Below the pieces are notes generated by a model that did not search any database, was not told the origin of the DNA, and saw nothing but the letters and a program-made list of their open reading frames with translations. A stretch of 45,747 nt of DNA. Origin: an uncultured Sphingomonadales bacterium. Its GTDB lineage: Bacteria > Pseudomonadota > Alphaproteobacteria > Sphingomonadales > Sphingomonadaceae. Every line of letters begins with the position of its first letter. Position 1 is the stretch's first letter. Shown here one piece after another: positions 34,487 to 43,483 of the stretch. A program made the translations under genes and the position numbers. The stretch is taken from NCBI GenBank assembly GCA_937870585.1, contig CALMZE010000055.1, positions 1 to 45,747 of the forward strand, read 5' to 3'.

Positions 34487-35298
34487 GCTTCTCCTGCGTG
34501 GGTGAGACGCTTTGGGCGACGCTTGACGAGGCGGACAGCCCAGCGGGCGTGCTGATCGTTTCAGGCGGCAATGAAATCCGGTCTGGCGCGCATGGCGGCA
34601 TGGCTCGGCTAGGCGCTGATCTCGCCGCAGCGGGCTTCCCCACCTTCCGCTATGACCGGCGCGGCGTGGGAGACAGTGACGGCAGCAATACGGGGTTTGA
34701 AGAAAGCGCAGAGGACATTGCCGCAGCGCTGGCCGCGTTCAAGGTCGCCTGCCCCACGCTTACTCGCATCATCGCATTCGGAAATTGCGACGCCGCAACC
34801 GCGTTGATCCTGCACCACCCAGTCGGCATCGACGCCATGTTGCTTTCCAACATCTGGATTGTTGAAAGCGGCGAAGACGCCATGCCCCCGCCCGCAGCGA
34901 TCAAGGCGCATTATCTAGCGCGCCTCAAAGACCCCAAGGCCTGGAAAGCCCTGTTTTCCGGCGCAGTCAACCTGAGCAAGCTGATCCACGGTCTGCGCAA
35001 AGTCGCTACAGGTTCGACCCCAACCGGCCTCGCCGCGCGCGTGGCCCACGCTTTCGACGCGGGTCTTCCTTCGGCCCATATCCTGCTTTGCGCGCGTGAT
35101 GGAACGGCCATTGCCTTCGCCGATGCCTGGAAGCACGACATGTTTGCCACAGCCCGCGCCAAAACACCCGTCACTCAGATCAACAGTGCTTCACACAGCT
35201 TTGCAAGCGATGATGATCATCAAACATTGCTGGCAGCCTTACTTACGTTGCTGCAACCAGAAGGTAGGGCCGTGCGTTCACCACTCAGCCCAACCTAG
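34471..35298 (+). CDS. Alpha/beta hydrolase, exosortase A-associated (hydrolase 1 type), Cys nucleophile
   Basis: This 275-residue alpha/beta hydrolase has an oxyanion region near VSGGNEIRSGAHGG and the FRYDRRGVGDSDG motif. The elbow GNCDAA places C106 at the nucleophile position usually held by Ser. A late acid (LLCARDGTAIAF) and His (SHSF) complete a plausible triad. Position matches the XrtA-linked hydrolase 1 family (TIGR03100-type). A Cys nucleophile would suit a thioesterase or acyltransferase acting on the nearby acyl carrier protein; that is inference. The ATG at 34471 lies inside the end of hydrolase 2. The stop shares CTAG with the convergent protease gene. Confidence 0.87.
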   Translation: MRRLLSFSCVGETLWATLDEADSPAGVLIVSGGNEIRSGAHGGMARLGADLAAAGFPTFRYDRRGVGDSDGSNTGFEESAEDIAAALAAFKVACPTLTRIIAFGNCDAATALILHHPVGIDAMLLSNIWIVESGEDAMPPPAAIKAHYLARLKDPKAWKALFSGAVNLSKLIHGLRKVATGSTPTGLAARVAHAFDAGLPSAHILLCARDGTAIAFADAWKHDMFATARAKTPVTQINSASHSFASDDDHQTLLAALLTLLQPEGRAVRSPLSPT

Positions 35299-36362
35299 AA
35301 CAAGTCCAGATCGCCGCCTTCCTTCACATTCGGATCGCTATCACATGCCGCCAGCAACGTCTTCCACTCCTCTGCATTGAGGATGGGGCGGTAGGTGGCG
35401 GCCTTGTCCATGCTATCGCGAAACGCCTTCTCGCGCGAGGCAGACAGAGGATGGCTGGAGAGATAGCCAAGCGCTGCCGCACTCTTGCCCAGCGCCTTTT
35501 CCTGCCCCGCGAGCTTGCCGAAAAAGGCAGCGGTCGGCTCTGGAGAAACTGAGGCCGCGTGCAACAGGCCGATGGCGTGCGTATCTGCCGCTGCCTCGGC
35601 CTCGCGCGAATAGCTGTAGGAAATCAGCGCATTGGCCATCGCTCCGGCATTGCCGCCGCCAATCACGGCAGACAGCCCGAACTGGCGGATCAGCGCCTGT
35701 GCAACGTCGCGGTTACGGACATGGCCGATTTCATGGCCCAGCACACCCGCGACCTCATCGGGGTTATCAGCCTTTTTCAGCAGCCCTTCAAAAATCATGA
35801 TCTTGCCGCCCGGCAGAGCGACGGCATTCACCATATCCACATTGACCACGCTGATATCCAGCTTGGCGCCCTTGGGATCGAGCCGGGCCTGCAAATCTGA
35901 AATCACCTTGTCCGCGCCGGGACCATGGCAGATGCGCCCGCCAAAATCGCCGATCATCGCGTCTCCCAGCTTCTTCTCCCACGACATCGGGATATAGGGC
36001 GCCAGATATTCCGGAATTTTGAGTACAAACAGGATCAGCCCGGCCGACAGCGCCAGCAGCACCGCAGCGGCAGGCCAGAGTCCGAACCGGTCGATCACAC
36101 CACCATAATGCTTGGTCTTGGGCAGGAACGGCTTGAGCTCAGCAGGTGTGCCGCTGGGGAAAACGATGCGCCACCCTTCCAGGTCACGATGCGCATAGAG
36201 GTCCGTCCCGTTGCGATGCCCGACAGAAACCATCGCGCTCCACGGATAGAAGCGATCCGGGTCAGGCGCATCGCTCAAGCGGAACCCGTCCTGCCCGGCA
36301 CTGAGCAAGCACTCATGGCGCGTCGCGTTGCTGCCATCATAATGCCACACTGGCCATTGCAT
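35295..36362 (-). CDS. M48-family zinc metalloprotease with N-terminal membrane anchor
   Basis: A 355-residue protein. The N-terminal 85 residues form a small soluble domain, followed by one transmembrane helix (about 95-113, WPAAAVLLALSAGLILFVL) and an M48 peptidase domain. The zinc motif is H210-E211-I-G-H214, and a later ANALISYSYSREAEAAADTHA gives the third ligand Glu. A role in envelope protein quality control is typical. It starts three bases after the DUF898 gene, a pairing seen in other proteobacteria, and has GGGAGCC before the ATG. Its stop codon overlaps that of the convergent hydrolase 1 gene. Confidence 0.92.
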   Translation of the reverse strand: MQWPVWHYDGSNATRHECLLSAGQDGFRLSDAPDPDRFYPWSAMVSVGHRNGTDLYAHRDLEGWRIVFPSGTPAELKPFLPKTKHYGGVIDRFGLWPAAAVLLALSAGLILFVLKIPEYLAPYIPMSWEKKLGDAMIGDFGGRICHGPGADKVISDLQARLDPKGAKLDISVVNVDMVNAVALPGGKIMIFEGLLKKADNPDEVAGVLGHEIGHVRNRDVAQALIRQFGLSAVIGGGNAGAMANALISYSYSREAEAAADTHAIGLLHAASVSPEPTAAFFGKLAGQEKALGKSAAALGYLSSHPLSASREKAFRDSMDKAATYRPILNAEEWKTLLAACDSDPNVKEGGDLDLF

Positions 36363-36365
36363 CGA

Positions 36366-37562
36366 TCAAAAGGCTCCCACGTCCAGAGCGTCAAGCAGTC
36401 CCTCACCTTCTGCATTGCGGCGCGTGCTGGACTGGGTCAGCGTATCCAGATCAATGACGCCGCCCGCTTCCATATGACGGATGAAGAAGCGCCAGTTGCG
36501 ATAGCGGATGAAGGGCATCACCAGAGAGAAGGGCACCAGATAAGCGATCGCAAGTCCGATCATGGGAAACACACCCAGCGCTTGCGGGCCATTGGCTTGC
36601 AGCGCGCTGAAATCCATCAGCAATCCAAAGGGCGCTGCAATCACAAGGGCAACAAGAACGGCCAGCAGCCATAATCCGCCATGGCCAAGGAACAGCATCA
36701 GCCAGTCCTTGGTGCGCGCCGTGAAGCGAAATTGCAGCGTGGAGAGTTCCAGCGTGTCCACGCCTTCACGGAAAAAGGCCGCATAATAGGCGATGGGCAG
36801 CAGGAAGAAGGCGCCGTAGAGCATGATTACAGAAATGGCGATCACCACGCCATTTGGCTCGCCGCCGTCTCCAGCCAACATTGTCATGCTGCCAATCGTC
36901 GCCGCGAACACGGCAATGACCAAAATCGGCCCCAGAACCGCGCACAGGAAATAGCGGCCCAGCATCTTTTCCCAACTGGGGTGCGACTCAAACTGGTGCG
37001 GGCCAAAGCTCATCGCCTCCCACCGCTTTTTCCAGAGCGTCGTCATCGCCCAGGGGATCATGAATGTGAACGGGAGATAGCCCAGCACCATCCGCCACAC
37101 CGTCTGCCAGGCATAGCCGATCCCCGGATCATCACTGCCCCCGCGAATGCCGTGCCAGTGCGTGCGAGACAGCCGGAAACGGAGCGCGCGGAACTTGGCA
37201 AAGCCGGGCAGCATGATGAGTAGCAGAAAGGCAATTACGCCCAAAATTCCCGCCGCCATCGAATAGCCCTGCAAAACCAGCGCCTGCACGCCAAAAGTCA
37301 GCACCAGCCATGGCCCGCCAAACAGAACCAGCGCCAGCAGAAAGCCCTTGAACAACTCCACGCCCGTGCCGGTCCATTCCAGCGTGTCATCAATGAAACG
37401 GCTGTGAGACCAGAGATATTGCCGTTCGCGCGTGATACCCCAGAAGCGGTAGAAAGTCAGGGTGACAATCGTCAGCAGCGCATTGGTGAAGGCAATGGGC
37501 GCGAATTCTTTCCAGTTTCCGGTGAATTCGAACGCCGTTTCGTCCTGATTGCCAATGCCCAT
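36366..37562 (-). CDS. YjgN/DUF898-family multipass membrane protein
   Basis: A protein of about 398 residues with DUF898 features: FEFTGNWKEFAPIAFTNALLT, FYRFWGITRERQYLW and repeated pairs of membrane helices (about eight in all) separated by a W/R-rich motif (ALRFRLSRTHWHGIRGG). The function of the family is unknown; some members resemble permease-like proteins. The ATG at 37562 has GGGGGG upstream and is preferred over an ATG 57 bp earlier. It is co-transcribed with the M48 protease three bases downstream. Confidence 0.88.
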   Translation of the reverse strand: MGIGNQDETAFEFTGNWKEFAPIAFTNALLTIVTLTFYRFWGITRERQYLWSHSRFIDDTLEWTGTGVELFKGFLLALVLFGGPWLVLTFGVQALVLQGYSMAAGILGVIAFLLLIMLPGFAKFRALRFRLSRTHWHGIRGGSDDPGIGYAWQTVWRMVLGYLPFTFMIPWAMTTLWKKRWEAMSFGPHQFESHPSWEKMLGRYFLCAVLGPILVIAVFAATIGSMTMLAGDGGEPNGVVIAISVIMLYGAFFLLPIAYYAAFFREGVDTLELSTLQFRFTARTKDWLMLFLGHGGLWLLAVLVALVIAAPFGLLMDFSALQANGPQALGVFPMIGLAIAYLVPFSLVMPFIRYRNWRFFIRHMEAGGVIDLDTLTQSSTRRNAEGEGLLDALDVGAF

Positions 37563-37701
37563 GAACACCCCCCAATACTGTATGAATGCGACCGTCCCAC
37601 GCACTCTGCACAGGGTCAAGCAAAATGACTGCGAGTCGCTTGCAAAGCCGTTTTTCCGGGCCTAGGGCGGCACAAGAGTGACCGGCAAGAGGTGCGTCAT
37701 C

Positions 37702-39102
37702 ATGAGCGAAAATGACCTGCATCTTGCCCCGCCCGTCAGCCAGCTTGACGAGGATGATCGCCTGAAGCCCGAATTTGTGAGCGAGGTGCTCGACGCGGTG
37801 GACGCGCGCGATGATGGCCGCGTGCGCGATCTCGTCAAACCGCTCCACCCCGCCGACATTGCCGATCTGTTCGAGCTGACGCCCGGGCTGGATCGTCCGC
37901 GATTGGCGCGCGCGCTCGGCACGCTGCTCGATCCGGACGTGATCGCTGAACTTAACGAGCATGTCCGCGAAGCGCTGATCGACACGCTCGATCCGGGCCA
38001 GGTGGCAGACATTGCCGCCGAACTCGACACCGATGACGCGGTCGCCATCATTGAGGATCTGGAGGAGGACGAGCAGCGCGCCGTGCTCCGCGCACTCGCA
38101 CCCGATGACCGCGCGGCGATTGAAGAAGCGCTGTCCTACCCTGAGGAATCCGCCGGCCGCTTGATGCAGCGCGAACTGATCGCGGTGCCTGAGCATTGGA
38201 CGGTCGGGCAGGTGATCGATTATCTGCGCGAGAATAGCGATTTGACGACCGATTTCTGGGAAGTCTTCGTGGTCGATCCGCAGCACCGCCCGGTTGGCAC
38301 TTGTCAGCTCAGCTGGATTTTGCGCACGCCGCGCCCGATTGCCATTGCCGACGTGATGAAGCGCGAGCAATCGCTCATCCCGGTCGATATGGATCAGGAA
38401 GAGGTTGCCCTCCGCTTCCAGAAATACGCTCTGATTTCGGCCGCCGTCGTCGATGCCGCAAGCCGTCTGGTCGGCATGATCACGGTCGATGACATCGTCC
38501 ACATCATTCAGGAAGAGGCGGATGAGGACATCCTCAAACTCTCCGGCGCGGGCGATGGCGACATTAACGAGCCCATCATTGAAAGCTACAAATCGCGCGT
38601 CCGCTGGCTGATTGCCAATTTGGGCACCGCGCTGATCGCGTCCTCGATCATCGCGCTGTTTGGCGGGGCGATCCAGCAGATGGTGGTGCTTGCCGCGCTG
38701 ATGCCCATCGTGACCGGCGTGGGCGGCAATGCGGGCACGCAGACGCTCGCCGTAACGGTGCGCGCGCTGGCCACCAACCAGCTGACCCAATCGAACACGA
38801 TGCGGCAGATTGCGCGTGAAATCCGCGTGGCCGTGCTCAATGGCTTTACCGTCGCGGTTCTGCTTGGCATCGGCACTGCGCTCGTCCTCGGCAACAGCCA
38901 GTTGGGGATGGTCATCGCCATTGCGATGCTTGCCAATATCGTGATTGCGGGCATGGTCGGCGTGCTGGTGCCCGTCACGCTCGACCGTCTCGATCAGGAT
39001 CCGGCCGTCGCTTCCTCCATCTTCGTGACGATGACGACGGATTCGATGGGCTTCCTCGTCTTCCTCGGTCTCGCCGCTGCCACAGGGCTTGCGAGCGGCT
39101 GA
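37702..39102 (+). CDS. mgtE: Magnesium transporter MgtE
   Basis: A protein of about 466 residues with the MgtE layout. An acidic N domain (about 25-150, LVKPLHPADIADLFEL, LEEDEQRAVL) precedes a CBS pair (about 155-280), a connecting helix and five membrane helices from about residue 305. The pore signature GVGGNAGTQT lies near residues 338-347. The N and CBS domains gate the channel by binding cytoplasmic Mg2+. The ATG at 37702 has AGAGG nine bases upstream; a GTG at 37678 is less likely. The stop overlaps the DUF1489 start as TGATG. Confidence 0.96.
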   Translation: MSENDLHLAPPVSQLDEDDRLKPEFVSEVLDAVDARDDGRVRDLVKPLHPADIADLFELTPGLDRPRLARALGTLLDPDVIAELNEHVREALIDTLDPGQVADIAAELDTDDAVAIIEDLEEDEQRAVLRALAPDDRAAIEEALSYPEESAGRLMQRELIAVPEHWTVGQVIDYLRENSDLTTDFWEVFVVDPQHRPVGTCQLSWILRTPRPIAIADVMKREQSLIPVDMDQEEVALRFQKYALISAAVVDAASRLVGMITVDDIVHIIQEEADEDILKLSGAGDGDINEPIIESYKSRVRWLIANLGTALIASSIIALFGGAIQQMVVLAALMPIVTGVGGNAGTQTLAVTVRALATNQLTQSNTMRQIAREIRVAVLNGFTVAVLLGIGTALVLGNSQLGMVIAIAMLANIVIAGMVGVLVPVTLDRLDQDPAVASSIFVTMTTDSMGFLVFLGLAAATGLASG

Positions 39103-39512
39103 TGAGCCTGCACATCACGCGGGTCGCTTATGGATGCGCCGGCCTCGACATGCTGATTGACCGGATGGCGATGTTGCAGACGGACGGCGTGGTCCGCCTC
39201 TCCACCCGCAATGCGCCCAAGCGCATCGAGGAACTGAAGGGCGGATCGCTTTTCTGGATCATCCGCCACCAGCTCGTCGCACGCAGCCCCCTGCTGGGGT
39301 TTGAGCCGCAAGAGGGCGTGCGCGGCTGGCATATCCTGATCGATCCCGCGCTGATGCTCGTTCACCCCGCACCCCGCAAGGCGCATCAGGGCTGGCGCTA
39401 TCTGGATGGCAATGCAGCGCCCACCGATCTGGGGCCGGCCTTTGCAGCAGGGCAGGATGATGCGCTGCCGCCCGTTCTGATTCAGGAACTAGGGGATTTG
39501 GGGTTGTTGTGA
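39102..39512 (+). CDS. DUF1489-family protein
   Basis: A 136-residue soluble protein that matches the alphaproteobacterial DUF1489 family (STRNAPKRIEEL, GGSLFWIIRHQLVARSPLLG, VHPAPRKAHQGWRYL). It is a small conserved protein of unknown function, strongly associated with alphaproteobacteria. It is coupled to mgtE through TGATG, so it is made with the transporter, but no functional link is known. Confidence 0.9.
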   Translation: MSLHITRVAYGCAGLDMLIDRMAMLQTDGVVRLSTRNAPKRIEELKGGSLFWIIRHQLVARSPLLGFEPQEGVRGWHILIDPALMLVHPAPRKAHQGWRYLDGNAAPTDLGPAFAAGQDDALPPVLIQELGDLGLL

Positions 39513-39564
39513 GGGGGGCTAGACTCTGATGACTTTACCCTGATCCGCTCACCCTGAGGAACCG

Positions 39565-39631
39565 CTGAGCCTGTCGAAGCGGTGTCTCGAAGGGCCGTGT
39601 GTGGTTCGAGAAGGGCCTTCGACAAGCTCAG
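39565..39631. repeat. REP-like extragenic palindrome
   Basis: CTGAGCCTGTCGAAG (39565-39579) is the inverse, with one mismatch, of CTTCGACAAGCTCAG (39617-39631). An inner pair TCTCGAA/TTCGAGA (39585-39591 and 39605-39611) extends the cruciform. The CTTCGACAAGCTCAG core is a known dispersed palindromic motif in sphingomonad and related genomes. It lies between convergent genes. Confidence 0.75.
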
Positions 39632-39642
39632 TCCCCCCTCAC

Positions 39643-39682
39643 CATGAGCGGATTGATTCAATCAGATGTCATCGCGCTCTAG
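39643..39682. repeat. Dispersed intergenic element, copy 2 of the CATGAGCGGATTGATTCA repeat
   Basis: The first 18 bases are identical to 8977-8994. The element includes a 13-bp palindrome GATTGATTCAATC (39651-39663) and ends with CTAG at 39679-39682. It directly follows the REP-like palindrome. The 40-bp extent is my inference; only the 18-mer is shared within this window. Confidence 0.5.
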
Positions 39683-39714
39683 TGATCAGCTGGCTCTAAA
39701 TTGGTACTGTCTAC

Positions 39715-39735
39715 GCTCCGGCACAAGGCCGGAGC
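39715..39735. terminator. Hairpin between convergent genes, probable terminator
   Basis: GCTCCGGC (39715-39722) and GCCGGAGC (39728-39735) form a perfect 8-bp GC-rich stem with a 5-nt loop. It lies between the convergent DUF1489 and methyltransferase genes. There is no T-run on either side, so it could stop transcription only weakly or act as an RNA end. Confidence 0.55.
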
Positions 39736-39758
39736 ACAGAGTAGCAGGACGGAACCGC

Positions 39759-40820
39759 TTACCCCCCAAACCCCTCCGGCTCAGGCCAGCCCGTGTTTCG
39801 CAGCCCCATCACGCGAAACAGCGTGCCCATTTCCTCCGCCGCCGTCAGCCGCCAGCGGGCCACGTCCACATCGTTCGCGCGCTCCGGATTGGTCTGAGAA
39901 AGCCAGTCCGCGCGGGCCGCAATGCCGAGTGCCTCAAGCCACGCCCCCTGCCCCACCGGCCCATGCACTGCAACGCCGGTCAGTTCAGCCATTGCCCCCA
40001 GAGTCGCGAAATCGACATGCGCGGTCAGATCGCGCTCGCCCGGCTCCTCAAAGGGGTTGGCATGGTCATGCCCTTTGAGCGCCTGCAACGTGTCGCCGAG
40101 CGACGGACCGTCATAGCCATAATCGATGATGAGCGCCGCCCCGCCCTGATCGGCAATCAGGCGGCTGATCGCGCGCGTGATGGCGACGCTTGCGGGCGAA
40201 GTCTCGATGATGCTGCCCATCACCGCGCCGCGCAGCCGGTCTGGCACAATCTCATCGGGCAGGCGCTTGCCAGCAATGGGGAGGAAGAGCGTATCCTGAC
40301 AGGCGACAAGCCGTTCGTGCCAGCCTTCCTGCGCCCGCACCAGTTGATGCACCGGCAGCGCATCGAAAAATTCGTTCGCCACGATCAGCAGCGGCGCATC
40401 CTGCGGCAGGCTTGTCACATCATCATGAAACACGGCATCAGGATGCAGGTTCGCCTGCGCCTGACGCAGCACCGGACTGGTTTCGACAAAATGGATCGCG
40501 GGCTTGAGCCCTACCGACTCCATCGAGCGCCGCGCATCGGCGGCGAGCGTGCCGCGCCCCGGCCCCAGCTCGACATAATGAATGTGGGGCTTGTCTGCCC
40601 GCATCCAGATATCGGCGAGCCAGAGCCCAACAAGCTCGCCAAACATCTGGCTGATTTCAGGCGCGGTGATGAAATCGCCCTTCACGCCCAGCGGATCGCG
40701 CGTGGCGTAATAATGGGTGTTGGCGGCAGCCATAAACTGCGCGACCGGGATTGGCCCGCCCAAAGTGATGGCGCGCGCCAGTCGCTCCGCCAGCAAAGGC
40801 TCCGCCGCACGGTCTCTCAT
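39759..40820 (-). CDS. SAM-dependent methyltransferase of the NDUFAF7/MidA family
   Basis: This 353-residue protein fits the DUF185 family: [18 protein letters not shown], the SAM motif [29 protein letters not shown] and [20 protein letters not shown]. The human member NDUFAF7 methylates an arginine of the complex I subunit NDUFS2; a similar role in NADH dehydrogenase assembly is plausible here. The ATG overlaps the lgt stop as ATGA, an arrangement common in sphingomonads. Confidence 0.93.
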   Translation of the reverse strand: MRDRAAEPLLAERLARAITLGGPIPVAQFMAAANTHYYATRDPLGVKGDFITAPEISQMFGELVGLWLADIWMRADKPHIHYVELGPGRGTLAADARRSMESVGLKPAIHFVETSPVLRQAQANLHPDAVFHDDVTSLPQDAPLLIVANEFFDALPVHQLVRAQEGWHERLVACQDTLFLPIAGKRLPDEIVPDRLRGAVMGSIIETSPASVAITRAISRLIADQGGAALIIDYGYDGPSLGDTLQALKGHDHANPFEEPGERDLTAHVDFATLGAMAELTGVAVHGPVGQGAWLEALGIAARADWLSQTNPERANDVDVARWRLTAAEEMGTLFRVMGLRNTGWPEPEGFGG

Positions 40821-41674
40821 GCCACGCTCTGCCCGCCCGAAACCGGCTCTACGCGGACTCGACGTCCCTTGGACGAATAGATCAAATAAAGCCCGATCAG
40901 GATCATCGGGAAGGACAAGGTCTGCCCCATCGAGAGCCCGAACAGCCCGAACACGCCTGCATCCGGTTCGCGGAAGTACTCCACGATGAAGCGGAACACG
41001 CCCATGCCCGTGCCGAAAATGCCGACAAGACGCCCGGGATAGTAACGCGCATCGGTTTTCCAGAAAGCCCAGAGAAGAATTAGACCGAGCAGCAGCCCTT
41101 CCAGTGCGGCTTCATAAAGCTGGCTGGGATGGCGCACGATGGGACCACCTTCAGGGAAGATCATGCCCCACGACACGGTCGTTTCCCGGCCCCATAATTC
41201 GCCATTCACAAAATTGGCCAGCCGCCCGAAGAACATTCCAGCGGGCACAGCGCACACTACATAATCCGCCGTGCGCAACCAGCTGAGCTTGTTGGATTTG
41301 ACCAGCCATGTGATGGCAATCGCCACGCCGATCAGCCCGCCATGGAAAGACATGCCGCCCTCCCACAATTTGAACATTTCAGCGGGCGACTTCAGCATTG
41401 AGGCGCGGTAGAAGAGAATATAGCCCAATCGTCCGCCCAGGATGATGCCTAGCGTCGCGTAAAACACGAAATCATCGACATGCCGCCGTGCGAAAGGCGC
41501 GCCCGGTTGCGCCACCATTTTCAGCAGATACCACCAACCGGCCATGATCGCGGCGATATAGGCGAGGCTGTACCAGCGGATCTTGATGAAGCCGATTTCG
41601 AAGAGGATGGGATCCAGCCCCAGATCGGCCCATTTGATCGCCGTGGACGCATCGGCAAGAGTGGCGAGTATCAA
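40817..41674 (-). CDS. lgt: Prolipoprotein diacylglyceryl transferase
   Basis: A protein of about 285 residues with seven membrane helices. The Lgt signature is [16 protein letters not shown], and other conserved sites are the catalytic-region His in [19 protein letters not shown] near the N-terminus and RHPSQLYEA. It transfers diacylglycerol from phosphatidylglycerol to the lipobox Cys of lipoproteins, including the Wza-like protein in this window. No suitable ATG fits the family N-terminus. A TTG at 41674 lies six bases after GGGGGG and gives [20 protein letters not shown], typical of sphingomonad Lgt. An ATG at 41779 would add 35 unrelated residues and overlap the divergent gene. Confidence 0.95.
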   Translation of the reverse strand: MILATLADASTAIKWADLGLDPILFEIGFIKIRWYSLAYIAAIMAGWWYLLKMVAQPGAPFARRHVDDFVFYATLGIILGGRLGYILFYRASMLKSPAEMFKLWEGGMSFHGGLIGVAIAITWLVKSNKLSWLRTADYVVCAVPAGMFFGRLANFVNGELWGRETTVSWGMIFPEGGPIVRHPSQLYEAALEGLLLGLILLWAFWKTDARYYPGRLVGIFGTGMGVFRFIVEYFREPDAGVFGLFGLSMGQTLSFPMILIGLYLIYSSKGRRVRVEPVSGGQSVA

Positions 41675-41741
41675 GGCTTTCCCCCCGTGGTTTTGGGCGT
41701 CATAATCGAGCGAAACGATAAGTCCAAGGGAGAGATTCGCC

Positions 41742-43463
41742 ATGCCGTCCGCACTTGATTTGCGTATTGATGCTGTCACCGCTGCAATGACCGCAGAAGG
41801 TGGACCGGCGGCGCTTTCCCACTATCGCCAATATGGACAGGATTTGCCGATGATCGCGGCTGCCCCTGCCCATCTGCCTGCCTATTTCGATCAGTTCTGC
41901 GCAGCCTATGCGGACCGTGAATTTCTGGTGCAGGGTGAGGAACGATTGACCTTTGCCACCGTCCACGGCCTCGCGCGCGATGTTGCCTCGGCTCTGGTGA
42001 GCGGATGGGGCGTGCAAAAGGGTGATCGCGTGGGCATCGCCATGCGCAACGCGCCGGGCTGGATCGTCCTCTATATGGGCGTGCTGATGGCAGGCGGCTG
42101 CGCAACCCTCCTCAATGGCTGGTGGCAGGGGCCGGAACTGGCTACCGGTCTGGATGCGGTAGACGCCAAGCTGGTCTTTGCAGACTTGCCGCGCGCGGCG
42201 CGATTGGCAGATTCGGGCTATAAGGGCGCAACGGAAATCGTCGCACTCGATATCGCCCTGCCAGTTCAAGACGCCATGGCGCCGGTGCTCGCCAAAGGGT
42301 CAGCCGGGGCAGCACTCCCAGAACTGACGGGCGATGACCTCGCCACCATACTCTTCACCTCCGGCTCCACCGGGCAATCCAAGGGCGCGATCAGTAATCA
42401 CCGGCAGGTCGTGCAGGGCACTTACTCCTACCTTGTCCAGACCATGATGATGCTTCAGGTTGCCACGATGGAAGGGCTTGTGGGCGCAAACCCACCTTTG
42501 CCCTGTATGCTCTTTTCCGTGCCGCTGTTCCACGTCACGGGCGAAGTGCCGATGATGCTTGTCAGCTTTGCGATTGGCCGCAAACTTGTCCTGATGCCCA
42601 AATGGGACGTGGTAGAAGCAATGCGGCTGATCGAGAAGGAAAAGATCACCAGCTTCACGGGTGTACCGCTGATGAGCTTCGAGCTGGTCTCTCACCCGGA
42701 CCGGCACAAATATGATCTCTCCACGTTGCAGGGCCTGCTCGGCGGCGGCGCGCCGCGTCCGATTGAACATGTGAAGCGCATCACCGAGGAAATGCCGCAT
42801 TCCCCGCCGGGTATCGGCTATGGCCTGACCGAGACGAACGGCGTCGGCGCGGGCAATTTCATGTCCAACTATCAGGAAAAGCCCAACAGTACCGGGCGCG
42901 CTTCCGCTCCGCTTACCGAAATCGCAATCCTGGATGATGCGGGCAATCGCGTCCCGCAGGGAGAGCGCGGCGAAGTCTGCATTCGGGGTGTGTTCGTGTT
43001 CAGCGGCTATTGGAACAACCCGGAAGCCAGCGCGGCCTGCATGACCGAAGACGGCTTCTTCCGCACCGGAGACATTGGCTATCTGGATGCAGACAATTAT
43101 CTGTTCATTGTCGACCGCAAGAAGGACATCATCATTCGCGGCGGGGAAAACATCTCCTGTCAGGAGGTAGAGGCTGCGCTCTATGAACATCCCGCCGTGG
43201 CCGAAACCTGCGTCTTTGGCTTGCCCGATGAGAAATTTGGCGAACTGGTCGGCGCTGTCGTCAGCCTGCACCCCGGCCAGTCGCTGAGCGAGGCGGAGCT
43301 GATCGCCTTCACAAAGCCGCGCCTGCCGGTCTTCGCGCCGCCGCACCGAATCTGGTTTCACGAAGGCCCCCTGCCCCGGCTTGGCACAGAGAAGATCGAC
43401 AAGGTCTCGCTGCGCAAACACTATCAGGCCGTCTATGCCAAGGAGACTGGCGCTGCGGGCTGA
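41742..43463 (+). CDS. Class I adenylate-forming enzyme, probable acyl-CoA ligase
   Basis: A 573-residue AMP-binding enzyme with the P-loop [14 protein letters not shown] (about 202-215), the adenine motif [11 protein letters not shown], the hinge [23 protein letters not shown] and the catalytic lysine region [14 protein letters not shown]. It activates a carboxylic acid, probably a fatty or aromatic acid, to its CoA thioester; the substrate is unknown. Motif A carries QSKG rather than the more common PKG. GGGAGAG lies about eight bases before the ATG at 41742. It is divergent from lgt and is followed 20 bp later by the molybdenum hydroxylase, but a shared pathway is not evident. Confidence 0.93.
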   Translation: MPSALDLRIDAVTAAMTAEGGPAALSHYRQYGQDLPMIAAAPAHLPAYFDQFCAAYADREFLVQGEERLTFATVHGLARDVASALVSGWGVQKGDRVGIAMRNAPGWIVLYMGVLMAGGCATLLNGWWQGPELATGLDAVDAKLVFADLPRAARLADSGYKGATEIVALDIALPVQDAMAPVLAKGSAGAALPELTGDDLATILFTSGSTGQSKGAISNHRQVVQGTYSYLVQTMMMLQVATMEGLVGANPPLPCMLFSVPLFHVTGEVPMMLVSFAIGRKLVLMPKWDVVEAMRLIEKEKITSFTGVPLMSFELVSHPDRHKYDLSTLQGLLGGGAPRPIEHVKRITEEMPHSPPGIGYGLTETNGVGAGNFMSNYQEKPNSTGRASAPLTEIAILDDAGNRVPQGERGEVCIRGVFVFSGYWNNPEASAACMTEDGFFRTGDIGYLDADNYLFIVDRKKDIIIRGGENISCQEVEAALYEHPAVAETCVFGLPDEKFGELVGAVVSLHPGQSLSEAELIAFTKPRLPVFAPPHRIWFHEGPLPRLGTEKIDKVSLRKHYQAVYAKETGAAG

Positions 43464-43483
43464 GGCCGACTATCAGCACGCCC

